A DNA stretch of 6,117 nt from Clostridium sp. UBA6758 (GCA_002453475.1 DKGY01000041.1:182-6298), one strand, 5' to 3'. Shown: positions 1 to 5,884, counted from the stretch's first letter. A program made the numbers and translations. The notes: generated by a model from the sequence alone, not told the origin.

Positions 1-49
1 ATAATTCTTGGGGTCCAAAACGAATCCTTGAGGAAAATGGAAAAGTTGT
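1..49 (+). repeat. Direct repeat shared with 4065-4113 (left copy, cut by window edge)
   Basis: Bases 1-49 match 4065-4113 with three mismatches (positions 23, 27 and 32), in the same orientation, inside homologous codons of the oxidoreductase gene and its fragment. The true repeat should extend to the left of the window by a few hundred bases. Confidence 0.9.
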
Positions 50-788
50 AGGAATAGAATTCAAAAAATGTCTTTCAGTTTTTGATGACAATGGAAAATT
101 TAGTCCTGTTTTTGATGAAGAGATCACTAAGAGTGTTAAGGCAAATCATGTTCTAATTTCAGTAGGTCAAGGAATGGATTGGGGCAGATTGTTAGAAGAT
201 AGCAAAATAGAATTGAATTCAAATAAGACAATAAAAGCAGATTCATTTACTCTACAAACAGGAGAATCAGATGTATTTGCTGGCGGGGATGCATTAACAG
301 GTCCTAAATTTGCTATAGATGCTATTGCTTTAGGTAAAGAAGGGGCAATTTCAATTCATCGTTATGTTCAACCAGGGCAGAGCTTAATTCTTGGTCGTGA
401 TAGAAGAGCATATTCTGCACTAGACAAAGAAAACTTAACCCTACAAGGATATGACCGTATCCCAAGACAAAAAGTCGATCATGTAGATGGAAAGAAATCA
501 AGAGAAACCTTTAAGGATTTACGCTATACATTTACAGAAGAGCAAGTGATGAAGGAAACAGAACGTTGCCTTGGATGTGGTGCTACAATTACAGATGAAT
601 ATCAATGTATAGGCTGTGGTGCATGTACAACTAGATGTAAGTTTGATGCCATTACACTGTTTAGAAAATATGATGCACAAAGTGTACCACTTGAAAAACT
701 TAAACCTATAATTGTTAAAAATATAATTAAGCGTAAAGGTGTAATCACAGCTAGAAAGATTAAAAAGTTATTCACAAAAAACTCTTAA
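1..788 (+). CDS. GltD-like FAD/NAD(P)-dependent oxidoreductase with C-terminal 4Fe-4S cysteines (3' part, 5' end outside window)
   Basis: The open frame runs in from the left edge (first whole codon at base 3) and gives 261 residues to the TAA at 786-788. An internal ATG at 174 lies inside conserved sequence (ISVGQGMDWG) and is not the start. The visible part matches the C-terminal half of glutamate-synthase small-subunit-type pyridine nucleotide oxidoreductases. The FAD-binding signature VFAGGDALTGPKFAIDAI lies near visible residues 91-108. A cysteine cluster follows at visible residues 189-212 (bases 567-638): CLGC, then CIGCGACTTRC, a CX2CX2CX3C ferredoxin-type pattern expected to hold a 4Fe-4S cluster. 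The tail is lysine-rich. Such proteins move electrons between NAD(P)H, flavin and Fe-S centres in the cytoplasm; the actual substrate cannot be told from this half. The N-terminal half, including the NAD(P)-binding fold, is not visible, but a diverged copy of part of it lies at 3734-4123. hypA follows in the same direction. Confidence 0.9.
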   Translation, partial: NSWGPKRILEENGKVVGIEFKKCLSVFDDNGKFSPVFDEEITKSVKANHVLISVGQGMDWGRLLEDSKIELNSNKTIKADSFTLQTGESDVFAGGDALTGPKFAIDAIALGKEGAISIHRYVQPGQSLILGRDRRAYSALDKENLTLQGYDRIPRQKVDHVDGKKSRETFKDLRYTFTEEQVMKETERCLGCGATITDEYQCIGCGACTTRCKFDAITLFRKYDAQSVPLEKLKPIIVKNIIKRKGVITARKIKKLFTKNS

Positions 789-820
789 AAATAAAACAAA
801 ACAATTGACATATTACAGGG

Positions 821-859
821 AAAAAGGTGAGGGAATATAAAATTACCCTCAACCTTTTT
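821..859 (+). terminator. Hairpin terminator or attenuator between oxidoreductase and hypA
   Basis: The arms AAAAAGGTGAGGG (821-833) and CCCTCAACCTTTTT (846-859) pair over 13 base pairs with one bulged A (851) and a 12-base loop, ending in five T. It lies 32 bases after the oxidoreductase stop and ends 24 bases before the hypA start. No convincing promoter lies between it and hypA, so it may only lower read-through into hypA. The A-run on the 5' side would also let it work on the minus strand. Confidence 0.75.
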
Positions 860-871
860 ACATAGATAAGA

Positions 872-879
872 AAGGTGAG
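872..879 (+). promoter_or_regulatory. Ribosome binding site that decides the hypA start
   Basis: AAGGTGAG lies four bases before ATG 884. It overlaps the in-frame GTG at 875, which has no good ribosome site of its own. This favours the ATG, which also places the conserved Met-His-Glu at the very N-terminus as HypA proteins require. Confidence 0.7.
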
Positions 880-883
880 TTTA

Positions 884-1225
884 ATGCATGAATTAGGTGT
901 AGTAATTGAAGTTGTTAAGACTGTTGAAATTTTCGCAGAAAAAAATGGATTAACAAAAATTGATACAATAGTTCTCCAAATTGGTGAGCTGTCATCAATG
1001 ATTCCTAAATATATTGAATCTTGTTATCCAGCTGCAGTAGATGGTACACGATTACAAGACACAAAATTAAAAATTGAGATATTACCAGGAAATGCTATTT
1101 GTAAAAAGTGTAAAAAAGTTTTTAATATCATTGAGAATAATAGTAAGTGTCCGAACTGTACAAGTGAAGGATGGGAGTTATTATGCGGAAAAGAGTTTAT
1201 GATCAAAGAAATAGTTGCTTGCTAA
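884..1225 (+). CDS. hypA: Hydrogenase nickel incorporation protein HypA family (113 aa)
   Basis: The product begins MHELGVVIEV, with the conserved His2 and Glu3 that bind nickel in the HypA/HybF family. It ends with a zinc domain of two CX2C pairs: Cys73/Cys76 (CKKC) and Cys89/Cys92 (CPNC), separated by 12 residues. The length of 113 residues is normal. ATG 884 is chosen over the in-frame GTG 875 because it puts His2 in place. HypA is a cytoplasmic metallochaperone that helps deliver nickel to [NiFe] hydrogenase large subunits, and in some bacteria to urease, usually with HypB. No hypB, hydrogenase or urease gene is visible, so the client is unknown. Its upstream neighbour in the same direction is a flavin/Fe-S oxidoreductase, which may be functionally linked. 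Further cysteines stand at 47, 101 and at the C-terminal residue 113. No terminator was found after it. The family assignment is firm; the partner is inference. Confidence 0.9.
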   Translation: MHELGVVIEVVKTVEIFAEKNGLTKIDTIVLQIGELSSMIPKYIESCYPAAVDGTRLQDTKLKIEILPGNAICKKCKKVFNIIENNSKCPNCTSEGWELLCGKEFMIKEIVAC

Positions 1226-1306
1226 AGTAAGACTTAGAAGAAAAAAGATGATATAGAAATATATATTGAATATTTTACTAGAGGTATGATATGGACAGGC
1301 ATTTAA
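1226..1306 (+). other. Spacer after hypA, no recognised gene
   Basis: A short open stretch near 1245-1306 could encode roughly DDIEIYIEYFTRGMIWTGI before a stop. It resembles nothing I can name and has no ribosome site. There is no clear promoter or hairpin terminator. It is best read as decayed sequence between hypA and the methyltransferase relic. Confidence 0.4.
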
Positions 1307-1525
1307 CATTTAGGATTTAAAAATTTGGAAATGAAGTTATATCATCATACACGAAAGTTTTCTGCTGAGGATTATATTTGTCTGTTAAATACATACTCAG
1401 ATCACAGGAGCATGCCAGCAAATACAAAGCAATTATTTGAAAATGAAATTAAAAATGCCATTATAGAAAATGTCAATCTTTTAAATGTTTATGCCACCAT
1501 AGACTTATATTTAGCAAGAAAATAA
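1307..1525 (+). pseudogene. C-terminal remnant of a class I SAM-dependent methyltransferase
   Basis: From a stop at 1304-1306 the frame reads HLGFKNLEMKLYHHTRKFSA and continues to end in ATIDLYLARK at the TAA 1523-1525. The segments TRKFSAEDYICLLNTYSDH and the final IDLYLARK match my memory of the extreme C-terminus of small clostridial methyltransferases of the Methyltransf_11/25 type. Only about 72 codons remain. The SAM-binding Rossmann fold, about two thirds of a normal protein, is missing. The only possible starts are a TTG at 1325 and an ATG at 1331, neither with a good ribosome site. It therefore looks like the surviving tail of a deleted gene. A short functional peptide cannot be excluded but has no support. 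The following nitroreductase relic is also deleted, so the decay covers the whole hypA-argS interval. Confidence 0.65.
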
Positions 1526-1609
1526 GATACTATGATAATAGGTATTAACTAAATGCTTATTTATAAGGTAGGTACAAAAATACTTTTAATGTAGAAATTA
1601 AATACATTT

Positions 1610-1616
1610 AAGGAGA
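1610..1616 (+). promoter_or_regulatory. Relic ribosome binding site of the nitroreductase pseudogene
   Basis: AAGGAGA lies four bases before ATG 1621, so the start region of the broken nitroreductase is intact. If transcribed, a 36-residue peptide could still be translated. Confidence 0.6.
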
Positions 1617-1620
1617 CACT

Positions 1621-1857
1621 ATGAATAGACTAGAAGCTATTAACAAAAGGCGTTCAAGAAGAACTTATATTGATAAGCCAATTAAAAAGTTAAAAATAAG
1701 TTATATGGAAGAATTAATGCTAAGGTTTTAAGAGATTCTGATGGCGAAGTCGTTGATCTTGGTATAGCAAAATTACATTTTGAAATAGATTTCATGAGAG
1801 GGTCATTGGGAATTTGGAAATGGCGCTGCTTTTATTATTTATAAAAATAGGAGGTAA
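1621..1857 (+). pseudogene. Nitroreductase-family pseudogene: internal deletion plus frameshifts
   Basis: Three pieces in three frames match one protein. Frame 1 from ATG 1621 gives MNRLEAINKRRSRRTYIDKP, the flavin-phosphate-binding N-terminus typical of nitroreductases, but stops at TAA 1729-1731 after 36 codons. Frame 3 from about 1716 gives NAKVLRDSDGEVVDLGIAKL then HFEI, which belongs near the C-terminus. After another shift near 1803-1807, frame 1 gives WEFGNGAAFIIYKNRR and stops at 1855-1857. A normal protein of this family has over 200 residues, so roughly 150 residues between the first two pieces are gone. The best family guess is the clostridial TM1586-like nitroreductase group, from memory. 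Its last two codons (AGG AGG) are the ribosome binding site of argS. It is non-functional as an enzyme. Confidence 0.75.
1849..1854 (+). promoter_or_regulatory. argS ribosome binding site
   Basis: AGGAGG lies six bases before the GTG start at 1861. It supports that non-ATG start. It overlaps the final codons of the nitroreductase relic. Confidence 0.85.
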
Positions 1858-1860
1858 AGT

Positions 1861-3618
1861 GTGAATATATTTATTGATGAAATAAGTGATATGGTAAAAA
1901 GTGTTTTTGAAGAGCTTGGATATGATAAAGAATCAGGAAAGGTAACTGTATCTAATAGACCAGATTTATGTCAATATCAATGCAATGGTGCTTTAGTTAA
2001 TGCTAAAAAATATAAAAAGACACCCAAGATCATAGCACAAGAAGTTGTTGAAAAGTTAAAGGAAAATAAATTTTTCTCTAAATTAGAAATTGCAGAACCA
2101 GGGTTTATTAATATAACTGTTAATGATGAATTAATAATTGACTATGTTAACAAAATGAATAAGGATGAAAAGTTTGGAACTTCATCTGCTACAAAAGTTA
2201 AAAAAATATTTGTAGATTATGGTGGAGCAAATGTTGCAAAGCCCTTACATATAGGTCACTTAAGATCAGCAATCATTGGAGAAAGTATAAAAAGAATTGC
2301 TAAGTTTTTAGGCCATGATGTAATTGGAGATGTTCACTTAGGTGATTGGGGTCTTCAAATGGGTATGGTTATATCAGAAGTTGAAAGACGTAATCCTAAT
2401 TTACCATATTTTAATGAGAGTTTTACAGGAGAATATCCAAAAGAAGCTCCATTTACAATAGATGAATTAGAAGATATTTATCCGCATGCTAGTAGCCTTG
2501 CTAAAAATGATGAAAAAGTTATGAATGCAGCAAAACAAGCTACTGTTGAACTTCAACAAGGTAGAAAAGGTTATTTAGCATTATGGAAACACATATTAAA
2601 TGTTTCTGTTAATGATTTAAGGAAAAATTATGGTGCATTAAATGTTAACTTTGAATTATGGAATGGTGAAAGCGATGCACAAAAGTTTATTCCGGATATG
2701 ATAAAATATTTAAAGGATAATGGATATTGCTATGAAAGTGAAGGGGCCTTAGTTATTGATGTAAGTAAGGAAGAGGATAAGAGTGGACTTCCACCATTAT
2801 TATTATTGAAATCAGATGGTGCATCACTATACGGAACAACTGATTTAGCTACAGTTGTAGAGAGAGTTAAAGATTATAAGGCTGATGAAATAATATACTT
2901 AGCTGACAAAAGACAAGGACTTCACTACGAGCAATTCTTTAGAGCAGCTAAAAAATCAGGAATTGCAGATGAAAATGTAGAACTTGATTTTATAGGCTTT
3001 GGAACAATGAATGGAAAAGATGGAAAGCCATTTAAAACTCGTGAAGGTGGAGTAATGAGGCTTGCAGATTTAATAAATTTAATTAAAGAAGCAGGTAAAG
3101 AAAAACTTAAAGATAATAAAAATATTGCAGCAGAAGATGTTGAAGAAATATCATCAAAGGTGGGCTTAGCAGCTTTAAAATATGGTGATTTATCAAATCA
3201 GGCTTCAAAGGATTATATATTTGATATAGATAGATTTGCTTCCTTTGAGGGAAATACAGGACCATATATTTTATATACAATAGTAAGAATTAAATCTATT
3301 TTAAATAAAGCTAATACACCAGAGTTAAAGAAAAATGTATTAGTACCACAAAGTGATGCAGAAAGAAACTTAATGTTACAATTAATTAAATTTAATGATG
3401 TAATTGAGCTAAGCTTTAGAGAGCGTGCACCACATAAGGTATGTGAATATGTTTATGAATTATCAAATAATTTTAATAAATTTTATAATGATACAAGAAT
3501 ATTATCTGAAGAAGATGAAAATAAAAAAGGTTCTTGGTTAGCTCTTATTAATTTAATTAAAGATGCATTAGAACAATGTCTAGATTTATTAGGTATAGAA
3601 AGTGTTGAAAGAATGTAA
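1861..3618 (+). CDS. argS: Arginyl-tRNA synthetase (ArgRS, 585 aa)
   Basis: This cytoplasmic class I synthetase charges tRNA-Arg with arginine using ATP and is essential. The N-terminal additional domain covers about residues 1-95. The catalytic fold carries the HIGH signature at residues 130-133 within NVAKPLHIGHLRS, followed by GDVHLGDWGLQMG. The region equivalent to the KMSKS loop is FGTMNGKDGKPFKTREGG (residues 380-397), a form without canonical KMSKS as is usual in many ArgRS. The DALR-type anticodon-binding domain starts near FEGNTGPYILYT (residues 462-473). The protein ends in the typical ERM. Full length and uninterrupted. The start is GTG 1861, with AGGAGG six bases upstream. No T-box leader (no GGTGG..CCGCG-type element) is visible, and no convincing promoter was found in the relic region upstream. 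A hairpin terminator follows 14 bases after the stop. Confidence 0.98.
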   Translation: MNIFIDEISDMVKSVFEELGYDKESGKVTVSNRPDLCQYQCNGALVNAKKYKKTPKIIAQEVVEKLKENKFFSKLEIAEPGFINITVNDELIIDYVNKMNKDEKFGTSSATKVKKIFVDYGGANVAKPLHIGHLRSAIIGESIKRIAKFLGHDVIGDVHLGDWGLQMGMVISEVERRNPNLPYFNESFTGEYPKEAPFTIDELEDIYPHASSLAKNDEKVMNAAKQATVELQQGRKGYLALWKHILNVSVNDLRKNYGALNVNFELWNGESDAQKFIPDMIKYLKDNGYCYESEGALVIDVSKEEDKSGLPPLLLLKSDGASLYGTTDLATVVERVKDYKADEIIYLADKRQGLHYEQFFRAAKKSGIADENVELDFIGFGTMNGKDGKPFKTREGGVMRLADLINLIKEAGKEKLKDNKNIAAEDVEEISSKVGLAALKYGDLSNQASKDYIFDIDRFASFEGNTGPYILYTIVRIKSILNKANTPELKKNVLVPQSDAERNLMLQLIKFNDVIELSFRERAPHKVCEYVYELSNNFNKFYNDTRILSEEDENKKGSWLALINLIKDALEQCLDLLGIESVERM

Positions 3619-3694
3619 AATAAAAACTATATGGAACTGTAAGTGATGAATATTCATTTACAGTCCCTTTTCTTTTAGTTATTGGAGATTTAAA
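3616..3694 (+). repeat. Terminator-containing repeat, copy A (second copy at 6024-6106)
   Basis: The block after argS reads TAAAATAAAaaCTATA, then the hairpin, then TTTAGTtATtGGAG and TTTAAA. It aligns with 6024-6106 along its whole length with small indels: TAAAATAAAtCTATA, the near-identical hairpin, then TTTAGTCATGGAGG and ATTAAA. Similarity extends beyond the stem on both sides, so it is more than two convergent terminators. The 5' part resembles 5691-5729 as well. Confidence 0.6.
3633..3676 (+). terminator. argS intrinsic terminator
   Basis: ACTGTAAGTGA (3636-3646) pairs with TCATTTACAGT (3654-3664) with one G-U pair and loop TGAATAT. G3633 and G3634 extend the stem to C3665 and C3666 past one bulged A. 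The run TTTTCTTTT follows at 3668-3676. It begins 14 bases after the argS stop. Confidence 0.85.
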
Positions 3695-3733
3695 GTGATT
3701 CATCTCCACCATTGTGTAACAGTATTCCAGATA

Positions 3734-4123
3734 GATATATACAAATACTTAAGGAGTCAAGGATATGAAGCATTCTATCTTGCAATCAGTAATCAGTTAG
3801 GCAGAAAACTTGGAATCGAGGGTGAAGATTCAGAAGGGGTTACTATAGGTGTTAATTTCTTATGTAATGTAAACCTAGGTAATGATGAAAAACTTGAAAG
3901 AGACGTGGTTGTAATTGGTGGCGGTAACGTTGCTATTGACGTTGCAAGAACAGCTACAAGAGTTAGAGCTTCAAAAGTAGATCTGTATTGTCTTGAAAGT
4001 AGAGAAGAAATGTCAGCTCTTGAAGAAGAAATTGAAGAAGCATTATCAGAAAGCATTGGAGTTAATAATTCTTGGGGTCCAAAACGCATCATTGAAGAAA
4101 ATGGAAAAGTTGTCCTAATGTAA
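3734..4123 (+). pseudogene. Partial duplicate of the GltD-like oxidoreductase (NAD(P)-binding segment)
   Basis: From about residue DIYKYLRSQGYEAFYLAI the frame is clearly oxidoreductase. It includes RKLGIEGED, VNLGNDEKLE, the Rossmann signature VVVIGGGNVAIDVARTATRV, then LYCLESREEMSALEEEIEEA and NNSWGPKRIIEENGKVV. The last 16 residues match NSWGPKRILEENGKVV at the window start in 15 positions. At DNA level 4065-4113 matches 1-49 in 46 of 49 bases. After 4113 the similarity stops and a TAA follows at 4121-4123. The N-terminal FAD domain and the whole C-terminal half are missing, so an active enzyme is not expected. The frame is open for about 130 codons, so the copy is young or selected. Odd changes such as SNQLGRK, where the family usually has GAQGGRK, fit decay. 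A GTG at 3695 with GGAG eight bases before it could start a 142-residue peptide whose first 15 or so residues are unrelated. Confidence 0.8.
4065..4113 (+). repeat. Direct repeat shared with 1-49 (right copy)
   Basis: This is the 3' end of the duplicated oxidoreductase segment. Two of the three mismatches change an amino acid or start a decay pattern only mildly (Leu to Ile, synonymous otherwise). The match ends abruptly at GTTGT (4109-4113), which also forms one arm of the hairpin at 4105-4147. Confidence 0.9.
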
Positions 4124-4147
4124 AATTTACATTTGAACAACTTTTTT
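4105..4147. terminator. Bidirectional hairpin terminator between convergent units
   Basis: AAAAGTTGT (4105-4113) pairs with ACAACTTTT (4137-4145). After a 3x3 internal loop, AATGTA (4117-4122) pairs with TACATT (4128-4133). T4142-4147 follows on the plus strand. On the minus strand the run of four A at 4105-4108 becomes TTTT. It sits nine bases beyond the stop of the minus-strand CWB2 gene and so can end both transcripts. Confidence 0.8.
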
Positions 4148-4155
4148 ATATAATA

Positions 4156-5310
4156 TTATTTTTCAATAGAGATTCTTTTTGATAAACTTCTATTGAATTG
4201 ATAAAATTCGTTATTTTCTAACTTATCTTTGCTAATTTTAATATCTGTTGTGTTTATACCTTGAATTTTATTACTCTCTCGGTTAAGGGTTATATTATTA
4301 GTATTACTACTTAAGTATTGAGATATGTCATTTATTGTTTGATTGGATATTACGCTTGATCCTCCATAAACAAACATATTACCATAACCAGTATTTTTTA
4401 TAAAGTTTTTAAGGGAGGTATTACCACCTGTGTTATCTACTAAAAGAAGTAAAGAACCAATAGCAGAAGATAAACCTCCTCCAGCTAATGCATCTGGGAA
4501 GTTGGAACCTGTAGCAAGTGTAATATAATCAGGGTTAGTATAATTTTTGAAAACTTCTCCTATTTGAAGCGAAGTTTCATATCGGTTAGCGCCCGAAATT
4601 CTTTTTGCATTTTTACCCATAGCTGTAAGTTCATTTTCTACTGAGCTTGATATTACACTAGTTCCGCCAATGATAGCTACATACTTAATATTATATTTAT
4701 TTATAAAATTTTTGCTTGCTTCACTTAATTTATTCTGATCAGTAAATAGAATTGGAATAGCACTACCTCCAGATATTGGACCTACTGAAAGAGCATCTGG
4801 ATAATTGGACCCTGTTGCTAAGATAACAGTATCAAATTCATGATAGTTACTTATTTCTTTTCCTATAGCAGCAGCAGTTTCAGTTCTGTTTAGCCCTGAT
4901 AATCTGTGAATACTACATCCTAGACTTTTTAAGGTTTCTTCTACTTTAGTAGAAACTGCTTCTGTTCCTCCTAAAATATAAGCATTTTTTGCTCCAAGTC
5001 TTTTAATTTCATCTATTACAACTGGATTTAATTTACTGCTTTCAGTTAGAAGTATAGGTGCAGATAATAGAGATGTTAAAGAAACTCCTGCTAAAGCATC
5101 TGGAAAATTAGTGCCGTTTGCAATGATAACGTTTTGTGTGTATTCCCAACTATCTTTGCTAATAGCAACTGAGGTTTCGTATCTGTCATTTCCATAAATT
5201 CTATGTATTTTTTGCTCACTTACTGCAAATGCGTTTACTGGAACAATACATATAAAAAGGGATAAAGATAGTAAAATTGATATGGTTTTTGTTTTTTTCT
5301 TCGTTTTCAT
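4156..5310 (-). CDS. Secreted cell-wall-binding protein with three CWB2 repeats (384 aa)
   Basis: A Sec signal peptide is clear: basic start (MKTKKKTK), hydrophobic core SILLSLSLFICIVPV and an AFA cleavage site near residue 29. The mature protein is three cell wall binding repeat 2 (CWB2, PF04122) units at about residues 37-132, 136-232 and 237-333. Each has an NDRYET/NRTET/NRYET start, an exactly 101-residue-spaced motif (ANGTNFPDAL 64, ATGSNYPDAL 165, ATGSNFPDAL 266) and a GGT/GGS turn (114, 215, 316). Three such repeats form the non-covalent wall anchor of clostridial surface proteins. No enzyme or adhesin domain follows, only a polar tail of about 50 residues, so its role beyond wall binding is unknown; loss of an effector domain is possible. 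It starts at ATG 5310 with AAGGAGG six bases before it, and forms its own minus-strand unit converging on argS. Confidence 0.93.
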   Translation of the reverse strand: MKTKKKTKTISILLSLSLFICIVPVNAFAVSEQKIHRIYGNDRYETSVAISKDSWEYTQNVIIANGTNFPDALAGVSLTSLLSAPILLTESSKLNPVVIDEIKRLGAKNAYILGGTEAVSTKVEETLKSLGCSIHRLSGLNRTETAAAIGKEISNYHEFDTVILATGSNYPDALSVGPISGGSAIPILFTDQNKLSEASKNFINKYNIKYVAIIGGTSVISSSVENELTAMGKNAKRISGANRYETSLQIGEVFKNYTNPDYITLATGSNFPDALAGGGLSSAIGSLLLLVDNTGGNTSLKNFIKNTGYGNMFVYGGSSVISNQTINDISQYLSSNTNNITLNRESNKIQGINTTDIKISKDKLENNEFYQFNRSLSKRISIEK

Positions 5311-5316
5311 TTTATT

Positions 5317-5323
5317 CCTCCTT
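5317..5323 (-). promoter_or_regulatory. Ribosome binding site of the CWB2 gene
   Basis: On the minus strand AAGGAGG lies six bases before ATG 5310. It is a full-strength site and fixes the start, which also gives a well-formed signal peptide. Confidence 0.85.
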
Positions 5324-5358
5324 AATCAATATATTACTATATATTGTATATATTTAAA

Positions 5359-5387
5359 ATTATATCATAATTTGGTGTATAAATGAA
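5359..5387 (-). promoter_or_regulatory. Possible promoter of the CWB2 gene
   Basis: On the minus strand a perfect -10 box TATAAT (5364-5359) follows a weak -35 TTCATT (5387-5382) at 17 bases. Transcription would begin about 35 bases before the ribosome site. The surrounding DNA is almost pure A/T, so a chance -10 box is quite possible. Confidence 0.35.
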
Positions 5388-5690
5388 ATTATATATAATT
5401 AGTTTAAAAAGTTATTATAGTGTAAAAATGGTATTTATGGGATTGTATTTAAATAATAGCAATTGGATAAATAAAAATAGTAGCTTACAATTGTCAGTGA
5501 TCTACTTCTGTTAACCATTAATATTTATCTGCAGTATTCTATAGGTAAAAAAAGTGCGTACTTGTAAAGAGCAAAGAAGAAGCTATATATACTTTATTAA
5601 TATTTTAGCATTAAACATAAATATTATAAGATTGGGGATTTTAGTATGAAAGGGTTGATAGTAAAAGCACTTAAATAATTTTATAAATAT
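5388..5690. other. Gene-free AT-rich spacer with a possible frameshifted relic
   Basis: No ORF with a ribosome site is seen on either strand. Around 5541-5603 two frames joined across a run of seven A (5547-5553) read IGKK and then KKCVLVKSKEEAI, which looks protein-like with synonymous-style codons, but I cannot name the family with confidence. An ATG at 5646 gives only MKGLIVKALK before a stop at 5676-5678. Otherwise nothing is recognised. Confidence 0.4.
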
Positions 5691-5719
5691 TTGACTAAAT
5701 GTAAAATAAAAACTATAAT
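5691..5719 (+). promoter_or_regulatory. Near-consensus SigA-type promoter
   Basis: TTGACT (5691-5696), a spacer of exactly 17 bases, and a perfect TATAAT (5714-5719). Transcription should start near 5726. The match is the best promoter in the window. The segment also resembles 3605-3633 at the end of argS (TTGAAA, 17 bases, TATATG), with a 19-base identical core AATGTAAAATAAAAACTAT at 3612-3630 and 5698-5716. Confidence 0.65.
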
Positions 5720-5752
5720 GGAATAGTAATTTAATTAGAAGGAGATTGTAAT

Positions 5753-5779
5753 ATGATTATGTTTGTTTTTAACCTTTAA
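5753..5779 (+). CDS. Short ORF of 8 codons, possible leader peptide
   Basis: ATG 5753 gives MIMFVFNL and a TAA at 5777-5779. AGAAGGAG (5737-5744) stands eight bases before it, and the promoter at 5691-5719 lies about 35 bases upstream, so transcription and translation are both plausible. The peptide is hydrophobic and too short to judge by homology. Its place ahead of a series of hairpins is what a leader peptide in ribosome-mediated attenuation would show, but it may equally be the start of a gene that has been lost. Confidence 0.4.
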   Translation: MIMFVFNL

Positions 5780-5870
5780 TCTAAATTTGACATATTAGTA
5801 TAGTAGCACCTATTAAACAGGTTTATTTGCTATGTACAAAAATGTTATTTAGATATGTTAAGAACAACAG

Positions 5871-5884
5871 CATTTACTGTCCTT
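5871..5884 (+). promoter_or_regulatory. Segment complementary to the 5' arm of the last terminator (possible antiterminator)
   Basis: CATTTACTGTCCTT is complementary to AAGGACTGTAAATG (6045-6058) at 13 of 14 positions. Pairing would prevent formation of the hairpin at 6047-6079. The same bases also resemble the 3' arm of that hairpin, so this may be a broken copy of the repeat and not a designed antiterminator. Confidence 0.35.

Noticed and set aside
805..841. TTGACA (805-810) as a hypA promoter
   Set aside because: No -10 box lies at 16-18 bases; the nearest TATAAA (836-841) is 25 bases away and inside the terminator loop.
875..883. GTG at 875 as the hypA start
   Set aside because: It would add three residues in front of the conserved Met-His-Glu, and its codon lies within the ribosome site used by ATG 884.
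1024..1206. Minus-strand ORF of 60 codons opposite hypA
   Set aside because: It lies wholly inside hypA, has no recognisable product, and is a shadow of the real gene.
1526..1860. T-box leader in front of argS
   Set aside because: No T-box sequence, specifier-loop arrangement or terminator/antiterminator pair is seen; the space holds the nitroreductase relic.
2998..3054. Apparent loss of the KMSKS motif in ArgRS
   Set aside because: Absence of canonical KMSKS is usual in many arginyl-tRNA synthetases, so it is not a defect here.
3793..4140. Minus-strand ORF of 115 codons opposite the oxidoreductase fragment
   Set aside because: The plus strand carries clear oxidoreductase motifs such as VIGGGNVAIDVARTA; the minus translation is serine/threonine-rich antisense without ribosome site.
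5646..5678. ATG ORF MKGLIVKALK as a gene start
   Set aside because: Only ten codons, with a weak ribosome site, upstream of the promoter; the resemblance to starts of larger proteins is too short to use.
5787..5816. Second promoter TTGACA-18-TATTAA within the leader
   Set aside because: The -10 is poor, the spacer is long, and the bases belong to the hairpin at 5803-5833; kept only as a remote possibility.
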